Below are positions 25,545-34,640 of a stretch of DNA of 35,522 bases, in pieces (positions within the stretch are counted from its first letter, which is position 1; the number at the start of each line of letters is the position of its first letter). A model generated the notes under the pieces. It ran no database searches. It was not told where the DNA came from and saw only the letters and a list, made by a program, of their open reading frames with translations. Location: assembly GCA_016869435.1 (NCBI GenBank), contig VGEB01000020.1, positions 1 to 35,522 on the forward strand. Reading direction: 5' to 3'. Source of the stretch: Alphaproteobacteria bacterium (GTDB lineage: Bacteria; Pseudomonadota; Alphaproteobacteria; Rhizobiales; Beijerinckiaceae). The translations under genes were made by a program, and so were the position numbers.

Positions 25545-26261
25545 ATGAGCGATCATATTGTCAAATCCTACGACCGGGACCTCGAGGCGCTCGGACGTCG
25601 CATCGCTGAAATGGGCGGCGTCGCCGAAAAAATGCTGGCGGAGGCGATGGACGCGCTCTCCAGCTTCGACGTCGACCTCGCTCATCGCGTCGTCTCCAGC
25701 GATCCGCGGCTCGACGCGCTACAGCGCGAAATCGAGGAGAACGCCATTCTGACCATTGCGCGCAGGCAGCCGCTCGCGGTCGATCTGCGCGAATGCATCG
25801 CCGCGATCCGCATTTCCGGCGACATCGAACGCGTCGGCGATCTCGCCAAGAACATCGCCAAGCGAACGCTCAAGATCGTATCGGAAGCCCGCGTGCCGCG
25901 CGCCATCGTCGGCCTCAAGTCGATGCATGAAGTCGCGGCGATGCAGCTCAAGGACGCGCTCGACGCCTACGCCTTGCGCGACACGGAGCGCGCGCACGCC
26001 GTGTGGCAGAATGATTCCGATCTCGACGCGCTGGAGGATTCTGTTTTCCGCGATCTTCTAACTTTCATGATGGAGGATCCGCGCAACATATCCTTCTGCA
26101 CGCATCTGCTGTTCTGCTCGAAGAACTTGGAGCGGATCGGCGATCACACCACCAATATTTCGGAAACGGTCATTTATCTCGTCACCGGCGAGGCGATGCC
26201 CACGGAGCGGCCGAAATCGCGCGTCCCCGATTTCGGCGTGAAGGACGAGGCGGCGCAATGA
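25545..26261 (+). CDS. phoU: Phosphate signalling protein PhoU
   Basis: This 238-residue helical protein is made of two similar three-helix repeats. The metal-binding family motifs can be seen in RISGDIERVGDLAKNIAK (first repeat) and CSKNLERIGDHTTNISE (second repeat). PhoU passes the transport status of Pst to PhoR. The start ATG 25545 follows pstB by 22 bases, with AAGGA upstream. Its stop overlaps the phoB start (ATGA, 26258-26261). Confidence 0.95.
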   Translation: MSDHIVKSYDRDLEALGRRIAEMGGVAEKMLAEAMDALSSFDVDLAHRVVSSDPRLDALQREIEENAILTIARRQPLAVDLRECIAAIRISGDIERVGDLAKNIAKRTLKIVSEARVPRAIVGLKSMHEVAAMQLKDALDAYALRDTERAHAVWQNDSDLDALEDSVFRDLLTFMMEDPRNISFCTHLLFCSKNLERIGDHTTNISETVIYLVTGEAMPTERPKSRVPDFGVKDEAAQ

Positions 26262-27001
26262 ATGAAGTGAGTTCCGCCGCACAGCGCGGCGGCAAGAGCG
26301 ACCGCGCGCCGCGCATCCTCGTCGTCGAGGATGAGACCTCGCTTGCGACGCTGCTCGTCTATAATCTTGAGGCCGAAGGCTATCAGGTCGAGCATGTCGA
26401 CAATGGCGACGAAGCGGAGCTGCGGCTCGCCGAGTCGCCGCCCGATCTCGTCATTCTCGACTGGATGCTCCCTGGCGTTTCCGGACTCGAAATATGTCGG
26501 CGGCTGCGCGCGCGCGACAGCGCGAGAGACATGCCGGTGATCATGCTGACCGCGCGCGGCGAAGAGGGAGAACGGGTGCGCGGGCTCTCGGTCGGCGCCG
26601 ACGACTATGTCGTCAAGCCGTTCTCCACGCCGGAGCTGATGGCGCGGGTGCGCGCCCTGCTGCGCCGGGCCCGACCCGAGCGCGTCGCTTCGCGCCTGAC
26701 CCTCGGCGACATCGATCTCGATCGCGACACGCGCCGCGTGCGGCGCTCCGGCCGTGAAATTCACCTCGGTCCGACCGAGTTCCGGCTACTCGAATATTTC
26801 ATGGAGAAGCCGGGGCGCGTGTTCACGCGCGCGCAGTTGCTCGACAGCGTCTGGGGCATGTCGGCGGAGATCGACGAACGCACCGTCGACGTCCATGTCG
26901 GCCGACTGCGAAAGGCGATGATCCGCGGCCGCGAAAAGGATCCGATCCGCACGGTGCGCGGCGCCGGCTATTCCTTCGATGAAACCTTCGGTCACGAATG
27001 A
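26258..27001 (+). CDS. phoB: Phosphate regulon response regulator
   Basis: This 247-residue OmpR-family regulator has a receiver with Asp68 (VILDWMLPG), Thr in MLTARGEEGE and Lys120 (VVKPFS). A winged-helix domain from about 148 carries GPTEFRLLEYFME, DERTVDVHVGRLRKA and RTVRGAGYSF. It is the likely regulator of the Pho box at 21498. An N-terminal extension of about 17 residues precedes the usual receiver start. It is the last gene of the operon and converges with gcrA after 13 bases. Confidence 0.94.
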   Translation: MNEVSSAAQRGGKSDRAPRILVVEDETSLATLLVYNLEAEGYQVEHVDNGDEAELRLAESPPDLVILDWMLPGVSGLEICRRLRARDSARDMPVIMLTARGEEGERVRGLSVGADDYVVKPFSTPELMARVRALLRRARPERVASRLTLGDIDLDRDTRRVRRSGREIHLGPTEFRLLEYFMEKPGRVFTRAQLLDSVWGMSAEIDERTVDVHVGRLRKAMIRGREKDPIRTVRGAGYSFDETFGHE

Positions 27002-27014
27002 CCGCCGATACGGT

Positions 27015-27533
27015 TCACGCGTAGCGCTGCGCTCTGAGCTGATCGCGCGCGCGGCGGCGATCCTGGGCCGGCTGATAGGCGACGCGCGCGTGATAGGCGC
27101 AGTAAGGCCCGCCGCCGACGGTCGATTTGCAGCCGCAAAAGCGGAATTCCGGCGACGTCGGATCGCCCATCGGCCAGCGGCACATGGATTCGCGCAGCTC
27201 CATCAGCGTCACGCGCTCCGACATGGGGATCACCACTTCTTCTTCGGGCGCATGCCGCGGCGACGCCAAGGCATGTGGCGCGAAAGCGAGCGCGAGATTG
27301 CCATGCGAGGCGGCGCCGTTCATGCGCGGCTGCGTCGAACGAGGCGCCTTGGCGACCCGCGGTCGCTGCGCGTTTACGGTTTTGGCGCGCTCGGCGAGCC
27401 CAAGCCGGTGGATTTTGCCGATGACGGCGTTGCGCGTGATGCCTGGTCCGAGTTCAGCCGCCACTTGACTGGCGCTCAGCCCATCGCTCCATAGCTTGCG
27501 AAGCAATTCGACGCGTTCGTCGGTCCATGACAT
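27015..27533 (-). CDS. gcrA: GcrA cell-cycle regulator
   Basis: This 172-residue protein begins MSWTDERVELLRKLWSDGLS and continues with ITRNAVIGKIHRLGL, the conserved helix-turn-helix of GcrA. A C-terminal region with CRWPMGDP and FCGCKSTVGGGPYCAYH is also typical. GcrA binds sigma70 RNA polymerase and activates promoters carrying CcrM-methylated GANTC sites, so it links methylation to the cell cycle in Alphaproteobacteria. GGAG 7 bases before the ATG at 27533 supports the start. The region upstream of its start contains several GANTC sites. Confidence 0.95.
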   Translation of the reverse strand: MSWTDERVELLRKLWSDGLSASQVAAELGPGITRNAVIGKIHRLGLAERAKTVNAQRPRVAKAPRSTQPRMNGAASHGNLALAFAPHALASPRHAPEEEVVIPMSERVTLMELRESMCRWPMGDPTSPEFRFCGCKSTVGGGPYCAYHARVAYQPAQDRRRARDQLRAQRYA

Positions 27534-27694
27534 TAGGCTTCTCCATTCTTTCGGGTCGAGCGCGGATCGGATTCAGCTTCCGACCGCAGCGCAGGCCTGA
27601 AGCCCAGCGGCGATGTGACGCGCATCAACACTCGAGAGAACGCCCAAACAAACGACGCGGGCGCCGACTAGAAACTTTCTGTTTACTTTGAATC

Positions 27695-27853
27695 ATGGGC
27701 GAGTCGCGCTGGCAAGCGCGCACTGGCGTTCTCAACAGCCTTTCACTGAGACTGTTGCGCGAAGGACTCACCCTGACGCTGCGGCGCGCGACGGGTTTGA
27801 CGCCAATGTTCGTGGAGAGTTTCGGATTTGACCGCGTCGGGCGGCGCGCTTAA
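27695..27853 (+). CDS. Candidate small protein, 52 residues
   Basis: This is an ATG-initiated frame ending 15 bases before a strong terminator. The product is basic and has a periodic hydrophobic stretch ([19 protein letters not shown]), so it could form an amphipathic helix. It has no Shine-Dalgarno sequence; a TACTTT (27684-27689) 6 bases before the ATG could serve as a -10 for a leaderless message, but there is no matching -35. I do not recognise it. It may instead be a remnant of a longer gene or a chance frame. Confidence 0.35.
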   Translation: MGESRWQARTGVLNSLSLRLLREGLTLTLRRATGLTPMFVESFGFDRVGRRA

Positions 27854-27868
27854 AATCACCGTTGGAAT

Positions 27869-27899
27869 GCCGCCCTCAACAGGGCGGCGCTTTGTTTTT
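27869..27899 (+). terminator. Intrinsic terminator between gcrA and argD
   Basis: A perfect 8-base stem, GCCGCCCT/AGGGCGGC, with loop CAAC (27869-27888) is followed by GCTTTGTTTTT. It is one of the best intrinsic terminators in the window and implies a plus-strand transcript starting between gcrA and this point, which no conserved gene here explains. Confidence 0.75.
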
Positions 27900-27936
27900 C
27901 GAGCTTCCTCTGGCCGAGGCCGGCGACGGGAAACAT

Positions 27937-27940
27937 GGAG
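27937..27940 (+). promoter_or_regulatory. Ribosome-binding site for a TTG start of argD
   Basis: GGAG lies 8 bases before the TTG at 27949. This start gives [15 protein letters not shown], the usual ArgD N-terminus, and avoids the terminator upstream. Confidence 0.55.
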
Positions 27941-27948
27941 CAGGGCTT

Positions 27949-29145
27949 TTGACCTCAGCGCTTTATCCGACCTATCCGCGGGCCGATCTCTCCTTCAAAC
28001 ATGGAGAAGGCGCGTGGCTGACCGCGGAAAACGGCGATCGCTATCTCGACTTCAGCGCGGGCGTCGCCGTATTGTCGCTCGGCCATAATCATCCTCATCT
28101 CGTCGAAACGTTGAAGCGCGCGGCTGACGCGCCCTGGCACGTCTCCAATCTGTTTCGCATCCCGCAAGCCGAACGTCTCGCTGAGCGGCTTTGCGCAGCC
28201 ACATTCGCCGATCTGGTCTTTTTCACCAATTCCGGCGCTGAGGCTGTGGAATGCGCGATCAAGACCACGCGCAAGTTTCACGCGGTTGCCGGACGGCCCG
28301 AGCGCTATCGCCTCATCACCTTCGAGGGCGCCTTCCATGGCCGCACGCTGGCGACGATCGCCGCGGGCGGCAACGCCAAATATCTTGAAGGCTTCGGACC
28401 GCCCGTCGAGGGCTTCGACCAGGTTCCTTTCGGCGATTACGACGCCGTCGAAGCGGCGATCACGCCGGAAACGGCGGGCTTGCTGCTCGAACCGATTCAG
28501 GGAGAGGGCGGACTGCGCATCTTTGCGCCCTCCTTCCTCGCGCGGCTGCGGGCGCTTTGCGACGCGCGCGGCCTGCTGCTCGTTCTCGACGAAGTGCAGT
28601 GCGGCGTCGGCCGCACCGGCAAGTTTCTCGCCTGTGAACATGCCGGCGTCGCGCCCGATATCGCGGCGCTCGCCAAGGGTCTCGGCGGCGGCTTTCCGCT
28701 CGGCGCTTGCCTAGCAACGCGCGAGGCCGCCAAAGGCATGACGATTGGCGCGCATGGCTCGACATTCGGCGGCAACCCGCTGGCGGCGGCGGTAGGCGGC
28801 GCCGTTCTCGACATCGTGCTGGCGGACGGCTTCATGGCGCGCGTCGCCCGTCTCGGCGCGCTGCTGCGCCAGCGGCTTGCGGAACTCGAAGATCGCTATC
28901 CGTCGCTGATCGAAGAAGTTCGCGGCGAAGGTCTGATGTTCGGACTCAAGATGAAAATTCCCAACGGCGATTTTGCCGTCGCCGCCCGCGCCGAAGGCCT
29001 GCTGACGGTGCTCGCCGGCGACAATGTGGTGCGCCTGGTCCCGCCGCTCGTCATCGATGAGAGCGACATTGCGGCTGCGGCGTCGCGCCTCTCCGCCGCA
29101 TGCGCCCGGCTCGCCGCGCCCGCCGAAAAGCTCGGAGCCGCGTGA
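27949..29145 (+). CDS. argD: Acetylornithine aminotransferase
   Basis: This is a 398-residue fold-type I PLP aminotransferase of arginine synthesis, which transfers an amino group to N-acetylglutamate semialdehyde (and often also serves lysine synthesis). Motifs are [36 protein letters not shown] (PLP-contacting Asp) and [12 protein letters not shown] (PLP-linked Lys). I take TTG 27949 as the start; the frame to ATG 27862 contains the terminator and does not resemble ArgD. Its stop overlaps the argF start by one base (TGATG). Confidence 0.93.
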   Translation: MTSALYPTYPRADLSFKHGEGAWLTAENGDRYLDFSAGVAVLSLGHNHPHLVETLKRAADAPWHVSNLFRIPQAERLAERLCAATFADLVFFTNSGAEAVECAIKTTRKFHAVAGRPERYRLITFEGAFHGRTLATIAAGGNAKYLEGFGPPVEGFDQVPFGDYDAVEAAITPETAGLLLEPIQGEGGLRIFAPSFLARLRALCDARGLLLVLDEVQCGVGRTGKFLACEHAGVAPDIAALAKGLGGGFPLGACLATREAAKGMTIGAHGSTFGGNPLAAAVGGAVLDIVLADGFMARVARLGALLRQRLAELEDRYPSLIEEVRGEGLMFGLKMKIPNGDFAVAARAEGLLTVLAGDNVVRLVPPLVIDESDIAAAASRLSAACARLAAPAEKLGAA

Positions 29146-30089
29146 TGACCGCTCATCCGCTGACGCGGCCGCGCAGCTTTCTCGATCTTTCCGATCATTC
29201 CGGCGAAGAGCTGCGCCACATTCTCGATATCGCCAAATCGCTCAAAGCGCGCCGCGTCAAAGGCGCGGAGCCGACCGACCGGCCGCTCGCCGGCAAATAT
29301 CTCGGCATGGTGTTCGACAAGCCGTCGACGCGCACCCGCGTCTCCTTCGATATCGCGATGCGCGAGCTCGGCGGCGAAACGATCATGCTGACCGGCGCCG
29401 AAATGCAGTTGGGGCGCGGCGAGACCATCGCCGATACGGCGCGCGTGCTCTCGCGGTTTCTCGACGCCGTTATGGTGCGCATTCTTTCCCATCCCGATCT
29501 CATGGAGCTGGCGCGCTACGGCAATCTGCCGGTCATCAACGGGCTCACCAAACAGTCGCATCCCTGTCAGGTGATGGCGGACGTCATGACCTTCGAGGAG
29601 CATCTGGGTCCGATCGAAGGGCGCACGGTGGCCTGGAGCGGCGACGCCAATAATGTGCTCACGAGTTGGGTGCACGCCGCCGGCCGCCTGGGCTTCGCCA
29701 TCAATGTCGCGACGCCTGCCGATTTTGCGCCGTCGGAACAACTCGTCGATTGGGCGAAAGCCAATGGTGCGAAGTTGAATCTGACGCGCGACGCCTATGA
29801 GGCGGTCGCAGGCGCCGACGCCGTGATCACCGACTGCTGGGTGTCCATGGGCGACGCGGACGAGGATGAGCGCCGCGCCGCCCTCACGCCCTATCAGGTC
29901 GACGCGAAGTTGATGGGCGCGGCGGCGAAACATGCGCTCTTCATGCATTGTCTGCCGGCGCATCGCGGCGAGGAAGTCGCCGCGGAAGTGATCGACGGGC
30001 CGCAGTCGGTCGTCTTTGACGAAGCCGAGAACCGGCTTCACGCCCAGAAAGGCGTGCTCTGCTGGTGTCTAGCGCCGGGGCAGGTCTGA
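29145..30089 (+). CDS. argF: Ornithine carbamoyltransferase
   Basis: This 314-residue enzyme joins carbamoyl phosphate to ornithine to make citrulline. The carbamoyl-phosphate site [12 protein letters not shown], the SHPDLMEL region, [10 protein letters not shown], the ornithine-binding DCWVSMGD and the catalytic [10 protein letters not shown] are all present. Start ATG 29145 overlaps the argD stop; its own stop overlaps the hslO start in the same way (TGATG). It is the middle gene of argD-argF-hslO, a conserved order in Hyphomicrobiales. Confidence 0.95.
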   Translation: MTAHPLTRPRSFLDLSDHSGEELRHILDIAKSLKARRVKGAEPTDRPLAGKYLGMVFDKPSTRTRVSFDIAMRELGGETIMLTGAEMQLGRGETIADTARVLSRFLDAVMVRILSHPDLMELARYGNLPVINGLTKQSHPCQVMADVMTFEEHLGPIEGRTVAWSGDANNVLTSWVHAAGRLGFAINVATPADFAPSEQLVDWAKANGAKLNLTRDAYEAVAGADAVITDCWVSMGDADEDERRAALTPYQVDAKLMGAAAKHALFMHCLPAHRGEEVAAEVIDGPQSVVFDEAENRLHAQKGVLCWCLAPGQV

Positions 30090-31063
30090 TGCCGCAAGGC
30101 GGCCGCCCGGCGCCGAGCCGGCCGGCGGCGTTTCATTCCGAGGATGACCGGGTGCTGCCCTTCGCAGTCGAGGCGCTTGATCTGCGCGGCCGAATCGTGC
30201 GCCTCGGCCCGACGGTCGATTCCATCCTCAATCATTACGCCTATCCGCCGCAGGTCGCGCGTCTCCTCGGCGAGGCGGTGGCGCTGGCCGCGCTGCTCGG
30301 CTCGATTCTCGAATCGCACGGACGCTTTCAGTTGCAGACGCGCAGCGACGGACCGGTGGACATGCTCGTCGTCGACTATGACGCGCCAGGTAAGTTGCGG
30401 GCCTTCGCCCGTTTCGACGCCGAGCGCGTCGCCGAAATGTGCGAGGCGTCGCCGGCGGCGCTTTTTGGACGCGGACATCTCGGGCTCACGATCGAGCGCG
30501 AGGAAGACGCCGCGCGCTATCAGGGAGTCGTGCCTTTGGAAGGCGAAAGCCTCGCCGAGGCGGCGCATCTCTATTTCCAGCAATCGGAGCAGATTCCGTC
30601 TTTCGTCAGACTGGCTGTGGCGGAAAGCGTCACTCCGCAGGGCCGCAGCTGGCGCGCCGGCGGATTGCTCTTGCAATATTTGCCTTCTGGCGGCGCCCGC
30701 GCCCGCGATCTCCCTCCAGGCGACGCGCCTGACGGCGCACAAGAGCCTGCGAATATTGACGATGATGATCATTGGAGCGAGGGGCAGGCGCTCGCTGCGA
30801 CTCTCGAAGACCACGAACTCGTCGATCCGGCGCTGTCGGGCGAGCGATTGCTTTATCGCCTGTTTCATGAGCGCGGCGTCAAAGTTTTCGCGGAACGGGC
30901 GCTGGAGGAATTCTGCCGCTGTTCGAACGAGCGCATCGACAAGCTTTTGAGAAGTTTCTCCCCGCAAGAGCGCGCCGACATGATCGGCGACGACGGCCGC
31001 ATCGGCGTCACCTGCGAATTCTGCGGCACGCTGCGCAGCTTCGATCCCGCCGATTACAATTGA
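30089..31063 (+). CDS. hslO: Redox-regulated chaperone Hsp33
   Basis: This 324-residue cytoplasmic holdase is activated by oxidation. The C-terminal zinc redox switch is complete: Cys276 and Cys278 (FCRCSNERI), Cys309 and Cys312 (CEFCGTL). The N-terminal domain includes DSILNHYAYPP and the GLLLQYLP stretch. An acidic insert with DDDDHW near residues 217-232 is between the core and the C-terminal part. I use ATG 30089 (MPQGGRP) rather than GTG 30065, which would overlap argF more. The gene after it starts 20 bases downstream. Confidence 0.93.
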   Translation: MPQGGRPAPSRPAAFHSEDDRVLPFAVEALDLRGRIVRLGPTVDSILNHYAYPPQVARLLGEAVALAALLGSILESHGRFQLQTRSDGPVDMLVVDYDAPGKLRAFARFDAERVAEMCEASPAALFGRGHLGLTIEREEDAARYQGVVPLEGESLAEAAHLYFQQSEQIPSFVRLAVAESVTPQGRSWRAGGLLLQYLPSGGARARDLPPGDAPDGAQEPANIDDDDHWSEGQALAATLEDHELVDPALSGERLLYRLFHERGVKVFAERALEEFCRCSNERIDKLLRSFSPQERADMIGDDGRIGVTCEFCGTLRSFDPADYN

Positions 31064-31072
31064 TGGGAGGCC

Positions 31073-31076
31073 GGAG
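31073..31076 (+). promoter_or_regulatory. Ribosome-binding site for the FAH-family gene at 31084
   Basis: GGAG lies 7 bases before ATG 31084. The earlier start codons at 31060-31063 overlap hslO and have no such site. Confidence 0.6.
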
Positions 31077-31083
31077 CAAAGAC

Positions 31084-31791
31084 ATGTCCGCCGACTTCAT
31101 CTTCCCGCCGCCGCCCTGCCCGAGCGTCGCCGTCGCGCAGGATGCGCGGCGATTTCCCGTGCGGCGGATCTTCTGCATCGCGCTGAACTATGCCGCGCAT
31201 GCCCGCGAAATGGGAAAAGAGCCGGTTAAGGACTCAAACGCCGAGCCGCCCGTGTTCTTCGCCAAGCCTGCGGACGCGGTCGTCGAGAGCGGCGCGACGA
31301 TTCCCTATCCGACGCTGACCAACGATCTTCACCACGAGATCGAATTGGTGGCGGCGCTCGGCTGCGGCGGCGCCAATATTCCTGTCGAGCAGGCGCTCGA
31401 TTGCGTCTTCGGCTATGCCGCCGGAATCGATCTCACGCGGCGCGATTTGCAAACGGCGGCGCGCAATGCCGGCCGGCCGTGGGACATGTCGAAGGGCTTC
31501 GATCATTCCGCGCCGATCGGCGCCATCCGCCCCGCCGCTGAAATTGGCCATCCGACGCGCGGGCGCATCGCGCTCTCCGTCAATGGCGTCCTTCGGCAGT
31601 CCGGCGATCTGAGCGATCTCATCTGGACCGTTCCCGAAATCATCGCCGCGCTGTCGCGCAATGTCGCGCTCGCGCCCGGCGATCTGATCTTCACCGGCAC
31701 GCCCTCGGGGGTCGGACCGCTTATTGCAGGGGACCGCGCCGACGGCGAGGTCGAGCATGTCGGGTCTGTGACCGTAACCGTCGGAAAATAG
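31084..31791 (+). CDS. Fumarylacetoacetate hydrolase-family protein
   Basis: This 235-residue protein is close in size to the short FAH-family enzymes (YcgM/FAHD1-like), which act as acylpyruvate hydrolases or oxaloacetate decarboxylases. Visible signatures are IALNYAAHAREM, PPVFFAKPADAV, the metal-binding HHEIELV, GIDLTRRDLQ and KGFDHSAPIG, and the C-terminal GDLIFTGTPSGVGPL. The substrate cannot be chosen from sequence. It lies on the same strand as hslO with a 20-base gap and may be its last operon member. Confidence 0.88.
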   Translation: MSADFIFPPPPCPSVAVAQDARRFPVRRIFCIALNYAAHAREMGKEPVKDSNAEPPVFFAKPADAVVESGATIPYPTLTNDLHHEIELVAALGCGGANIPVEQALDCVFGYAAGIDLTRRDLQTAARNAGRPWDMSKGFDHSAPIGAIRPAAEIGHPTRGRIALSVNGVLRQSGDLSDLIWTVPEIIAALSRNVALAPGDLIFTGTPSGVGPLIAGDRADGEVEHVGSVTVTVGK

Positions 31792-31909
31792 GTCAGGTTG
31801 CGCCGAACAGGGAAACCCGGCTATTTGCAGGAGCGTGAAACGCCTTCGCGCGATCCATCGCAACCGTCGTTGCGCCTCCACTGAGCCGCCGGCGCGCGAG
31901 GCTGTGGAC

Positions 31910-33406
31910 ATGCCGGTCAATCTCGACCCCGAAGACTGGGACGAATTTCGCACCGAGAGCCATCGTGCGCTCGACATGATGCTCGACCATCTGCGCGATT
32001 TACGCAAACGCCCGGTCTGGACCGAGCCGAGCGCCGAGGCGCGGGCGCGCTTCAAGCGCGGCCTTCCCCAGGAAGGGCGCGACTTCTCCGCCGTGCTCGA
32101 GGCTTTCGACCGCTACATCAAGCCCTTCGCGACCGGCAACACCCATCCGATGTTCATGGGCTGGGCGCAGGGCGCCGGCACGCCGGCCGGCATGATCGCG
32201 GAAATGCTCGCCGCCGGCATGAATTCGAACTGCGGCGGACGCAATCACATCGCCATCGACGTCGAGCGCCAGATCGCCGCCTGGATGGCCGAGGCCTTCG
32301 GCTTTCCGCCGGACGCGAGCGGCATTTTCGTCACCGGCACGTCGATCGCCAACTTCCTTTGCCTGCTTGTCGCGCGCGATCAGGCCTATGGCGATAAGGA
32401 TGTGCGGCTCAACGGCCTCTGCGCGCTGTCCGGCCAGCTCATCGCCTATGCGTCGCGGGAGGCGCATAATTGCGTCCGTCAGGCGATGGAGCTTGCCGGC
32501 CTTGGGGCAAGGCATCTGCGTCTCATTGCTTCAGACGAGCGACGGGCGATGAAAGTGGCCGATCTTCGCCACGCTATCGCCGCGGACCGTGCGGCCGGGT
32601 TCAAGCCGTTTTTGATCGTCGGCACGGCGGGAACGGTCGATACCGGCGCGATCGATAGGCTCGACCGGCTCGCGGATATCGCGCACAGCGAAGACATGTG
32701 GTTCCATGTCGACGGCGCCTTCGGCGCGCTGGCCGCGCTCTCCCCGACGCTGAAGCCCTTGGTCAAGGGGCTGGAGCGCGCCGACAGCATCGCCTTCGAC
32801 TTTCATAAATGGCTGCAAGTCCCCTATGACGCAGGCTTCTTTCTGGTGCGCGACAGAGAGGCCCATAAGCGCGCTTTCGCCGCCAACGCCGCCTATTTGA
32901 CGCGCGCGCCCCGCGGCCTCGCGGCGGGCGATGCCTGGCCCTGCGATCTCGGACCCGACCTGTCGCGCAGCTTTCGCGCGCTCAAAGCCTGGTTCACCAT
33001 CGAAACCTTCGGGGCCAGGCGTCTCGGCGAATGTATCGAGCAGACGTGCCGCATGGCGAAGCGGCTTGAAGCGTGGATCGCGCGATCGGACGCTTTCATC
33101 CTGCGCGCGCCGGTGACGCTCAACATCGTCTGTTTCGGCGTCAAGGATGACGACGATGGTTCGCTCGCCCGCGAAATCGTGATGGAGCTGCATGAGCGCG
33201 GCGAGGCGGCGCCGTCGCTGACCATCCTTGATGGGGTTCCGGCGATCCGCGCCGCGATCATCAATCATCGAACCGAGGAGCGCGACATCGACGCCTTCAC
33301 CGAATTTCTCGAGGCGGCGCTGAGGCGCGCCCGCAAGGAGCCGCATGATTTCGGCGCGCTCGTCGAGCCGCATGGGCCTGGAAAGACCCGGCTGTCGGAA
33401 GATTGA
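31910..33406 (+). CDS. Group II PLP-dependent amino acid decarboxylase
   Basis: This 498-residue decarboxylase is of the aromatic-L-amino-acid/glutamate type. HPMFMGWAQGAGTPAG resembles the substrate loop of the family, and the PLP site shows HVDGAFGA (Asp268) and FDFHKWLQVPYD (PLP-linked Lys300). In the better-studied animal AADC the motif is similar, but the substrate here is not known; aromatic amino acids are plausible, glutamate less so. GAGG lies 8 bases before ATG 31910; the frame continues to 31835 but without a family-like start. It follows the FAH gene after 118 bases. Confidence 0.88.
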   Translation: MPVNLDPEDWDEFRTESHRALDMMLDHLRDLRKRPVWTEPSAEARARFKRGLPQEGRDFSAVLEAFDRYIKPFATGNTHPMFMGWAQGAGTPAGMIAEMLAAGMNSNCGGRNHIAIDVERQIAAWMAEAFGFPPDASGIFVTGTSIANFLCLLVARDQAYGDKDVRLNGLCALSGQLIAYASREAHNCVRQAMELAGLGARHLRLIASDERRAMKVADLRHAIAADRAAGFKPFLIVGTAGTVDTGAIDRLDRLADIAHSEDMWFHVDGAFGALAALSPTLKPLVKGLERADSIAFDFHKWLQVPYDAGFFLVRDREAHKRAFAANAAYLTRAPRGLAAGDAWPCDLGPDLSRSFRALKAWFTIETFGARRLGECIEQTCRMAKRLEAWIARSDAFILRAPVTLNIVCFGVKDDDDGSLAREIVMELHERGEAAPSLTILDGVPAIRAAIINHRTEERDIDAFTEFLEAALRRARKEPHDFGALVEPHGPGKTRLSED

Positions 33407-33473
33407 CGCCGCGCTATCGTAAGCCTGTCATATATCGTCGGGCTCTGTTCTGACGACTTTCGTGAGCGCCGCC

Positions 33474-34562
33474 ATGACCTTGAACCGCATCGCAAGAGCG
33501 CCGCCCGCCGACATTCCGGGATGTCTGTGGATCATGCGGTTTAACGGCGCCGGCGAAGCCGAGCCGGGAACCGCCGATGATCTCGATGCGCTCGGCGCGC
33601 CGCGCGAAGGGTTCCTGTGGCTGCACATGGATCTCGCCGACGTGCGCACGCGCCCGCTGCTCGCGCGCATTGGGGCGTTGTCAGAAGACGCGCGTGATTT
33701 GCTGTGTGATCCCGTCGACCACCAGCATCTCGAATATTCGGATGGAATCGTCAGCGGCGCGCTGCTCGATTACGAACGCGATCTTGGCGGACCGACATCG
33801 CGCGCCGACTATGTCCGCTTCGCCTCCGGCGCGAGCTTCTTTGTCAGCGCGCGGCGGCTGCCGATGGACAGCGTCGAGGCGACCCGCATCGCCATCGATC
33901 GCGGCGCGCGCCTGACCTCGCCGATCAATCTCTTCGAAATGCTGACCCATGCGCTGATCGACGGGCTGGCGCGCAAAGCCGCGGAGCTCAGCGCCGCCTT
34001 CGATCGCGTCGAAGACCGCATCATCGATCAGCGCGGGCGTCAGGCGCGGCCGGCGCTCAGCCTCGCGCGGCGAGACGCGGTGCGCCTGGCGCGCCAGATC
34101 AGCGGCCTGTCGACGACGGTGGCGCGGCTCGAGACCATCGAGGAGGAGATCGGCGAGCAGCGGGACGACGATTTGCGCGAGGCGGCGGCGCGGCTCATTC
34201 AACACGCCAGCGCGTTGACTCAGGACGTGACCAGCCTTCAGGAGCGCGCCCGTCTGCTGCAGGACGAACTCAACGCGCTTCTCAGCCTGGAGACCAACGA
34301 TCGGCTCTATGTGCTGACCCTGACGACGATGCTGCTGCTGCCAGCGACCTTCGTCACCGGCTTTTTCGGCATGAACACCAAGAATCTGCTGTTCTCGGAA
34401 GACGATAACGGCACGCTCTATGCGACCATTCTTTGCGTGCTCGCCTCGGCGACGGCGCTTTTTCTGATGCGCCGCTGGGGCCTCGCCGGCGCGCCCGAGG
34501 GCGACGAGCCGCGCCCGCCTACATCAGCGCGCCACGATCGGCCGGCGGACCGGAGTTTTTGA
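33474..34562 (+). CDS. zntB: CorA-family transporter, ZntB-like
   Basis: This 362-residue protein has a long cytoplasmic N-terminal part, a helical stalk (about 140-290) and two C-terminal transmembrane helices. The signature FFGMNTKNL follows the first helix, the GMN motif of CorA/ZntB channels. ZntB imports zinc coupled to protons in E. coli. CorA proteins proper usually have YGMN followed by a MPE-type acidic loop, and here the loop reads NLLFSEDDN, so ZntB is favoured. ATG 33474 is used; a GTG at 33462 is also open. No strong ribosome-binding site is seen. Confidence 0.88.
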   Translation: MTLNRIARAPPADIPGCLWIMRFNGAGEAEPGTADDLDALGAPREGFLWLHMDLADVRTRPLLARIGALSEDARDLLCDPVDHQHLEYSDGIVSGALLDYERDLGGPTSRADYVRFASGASFFVSARRLPMDSVEATRIAIDRGARLTSPINLFEMLTHALIDGLARKAAELSAAFDRVEDRIIDQRGRQARPALSLARRDAVRLARQISGLSTTVARLETIEEEIGEQRDDDLREAAARLIQHASALTQDVTSLQERARLLQDELNALLSLETNDRLYVLTLTTMLLLPATFVTGFFGMNTKNLLFSEDDNGTLYATILCVLASATALFLMRRWGLAGAPEGDEPRPPTSARHDRPADRSF

Positions 34563-34640
34563 GGTTAGCTTCGTAGTTGGTTTTACTGCGCGCCTGCAGC
34601 GGAAAGGTTGCGTCCGTCCCGTAGAGTATAGATGCGGCGT

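Larger units (their letters stand above)
27534..27948. other. gcrA-argD intergenic region
   Basis: These 415 bases lie between divergent gcrA and argD. They hold four GANTC sites (27570, 27690, 27701, 27765), a candidate 52-codon ORF (27695-27853) and a strong terminator (27869-27899). The argD frame is open upstream to 27862 but the terminator lies in it, so that extension is unlikely to be translated. Confidence 0.6.

Noticed and set aside
28896-30041. Minus-strand frame opposite argD/argF, 381 residues
   Set aside because: The plus strand holds complete argD and argF; the antisense frame has no recognisable domain.
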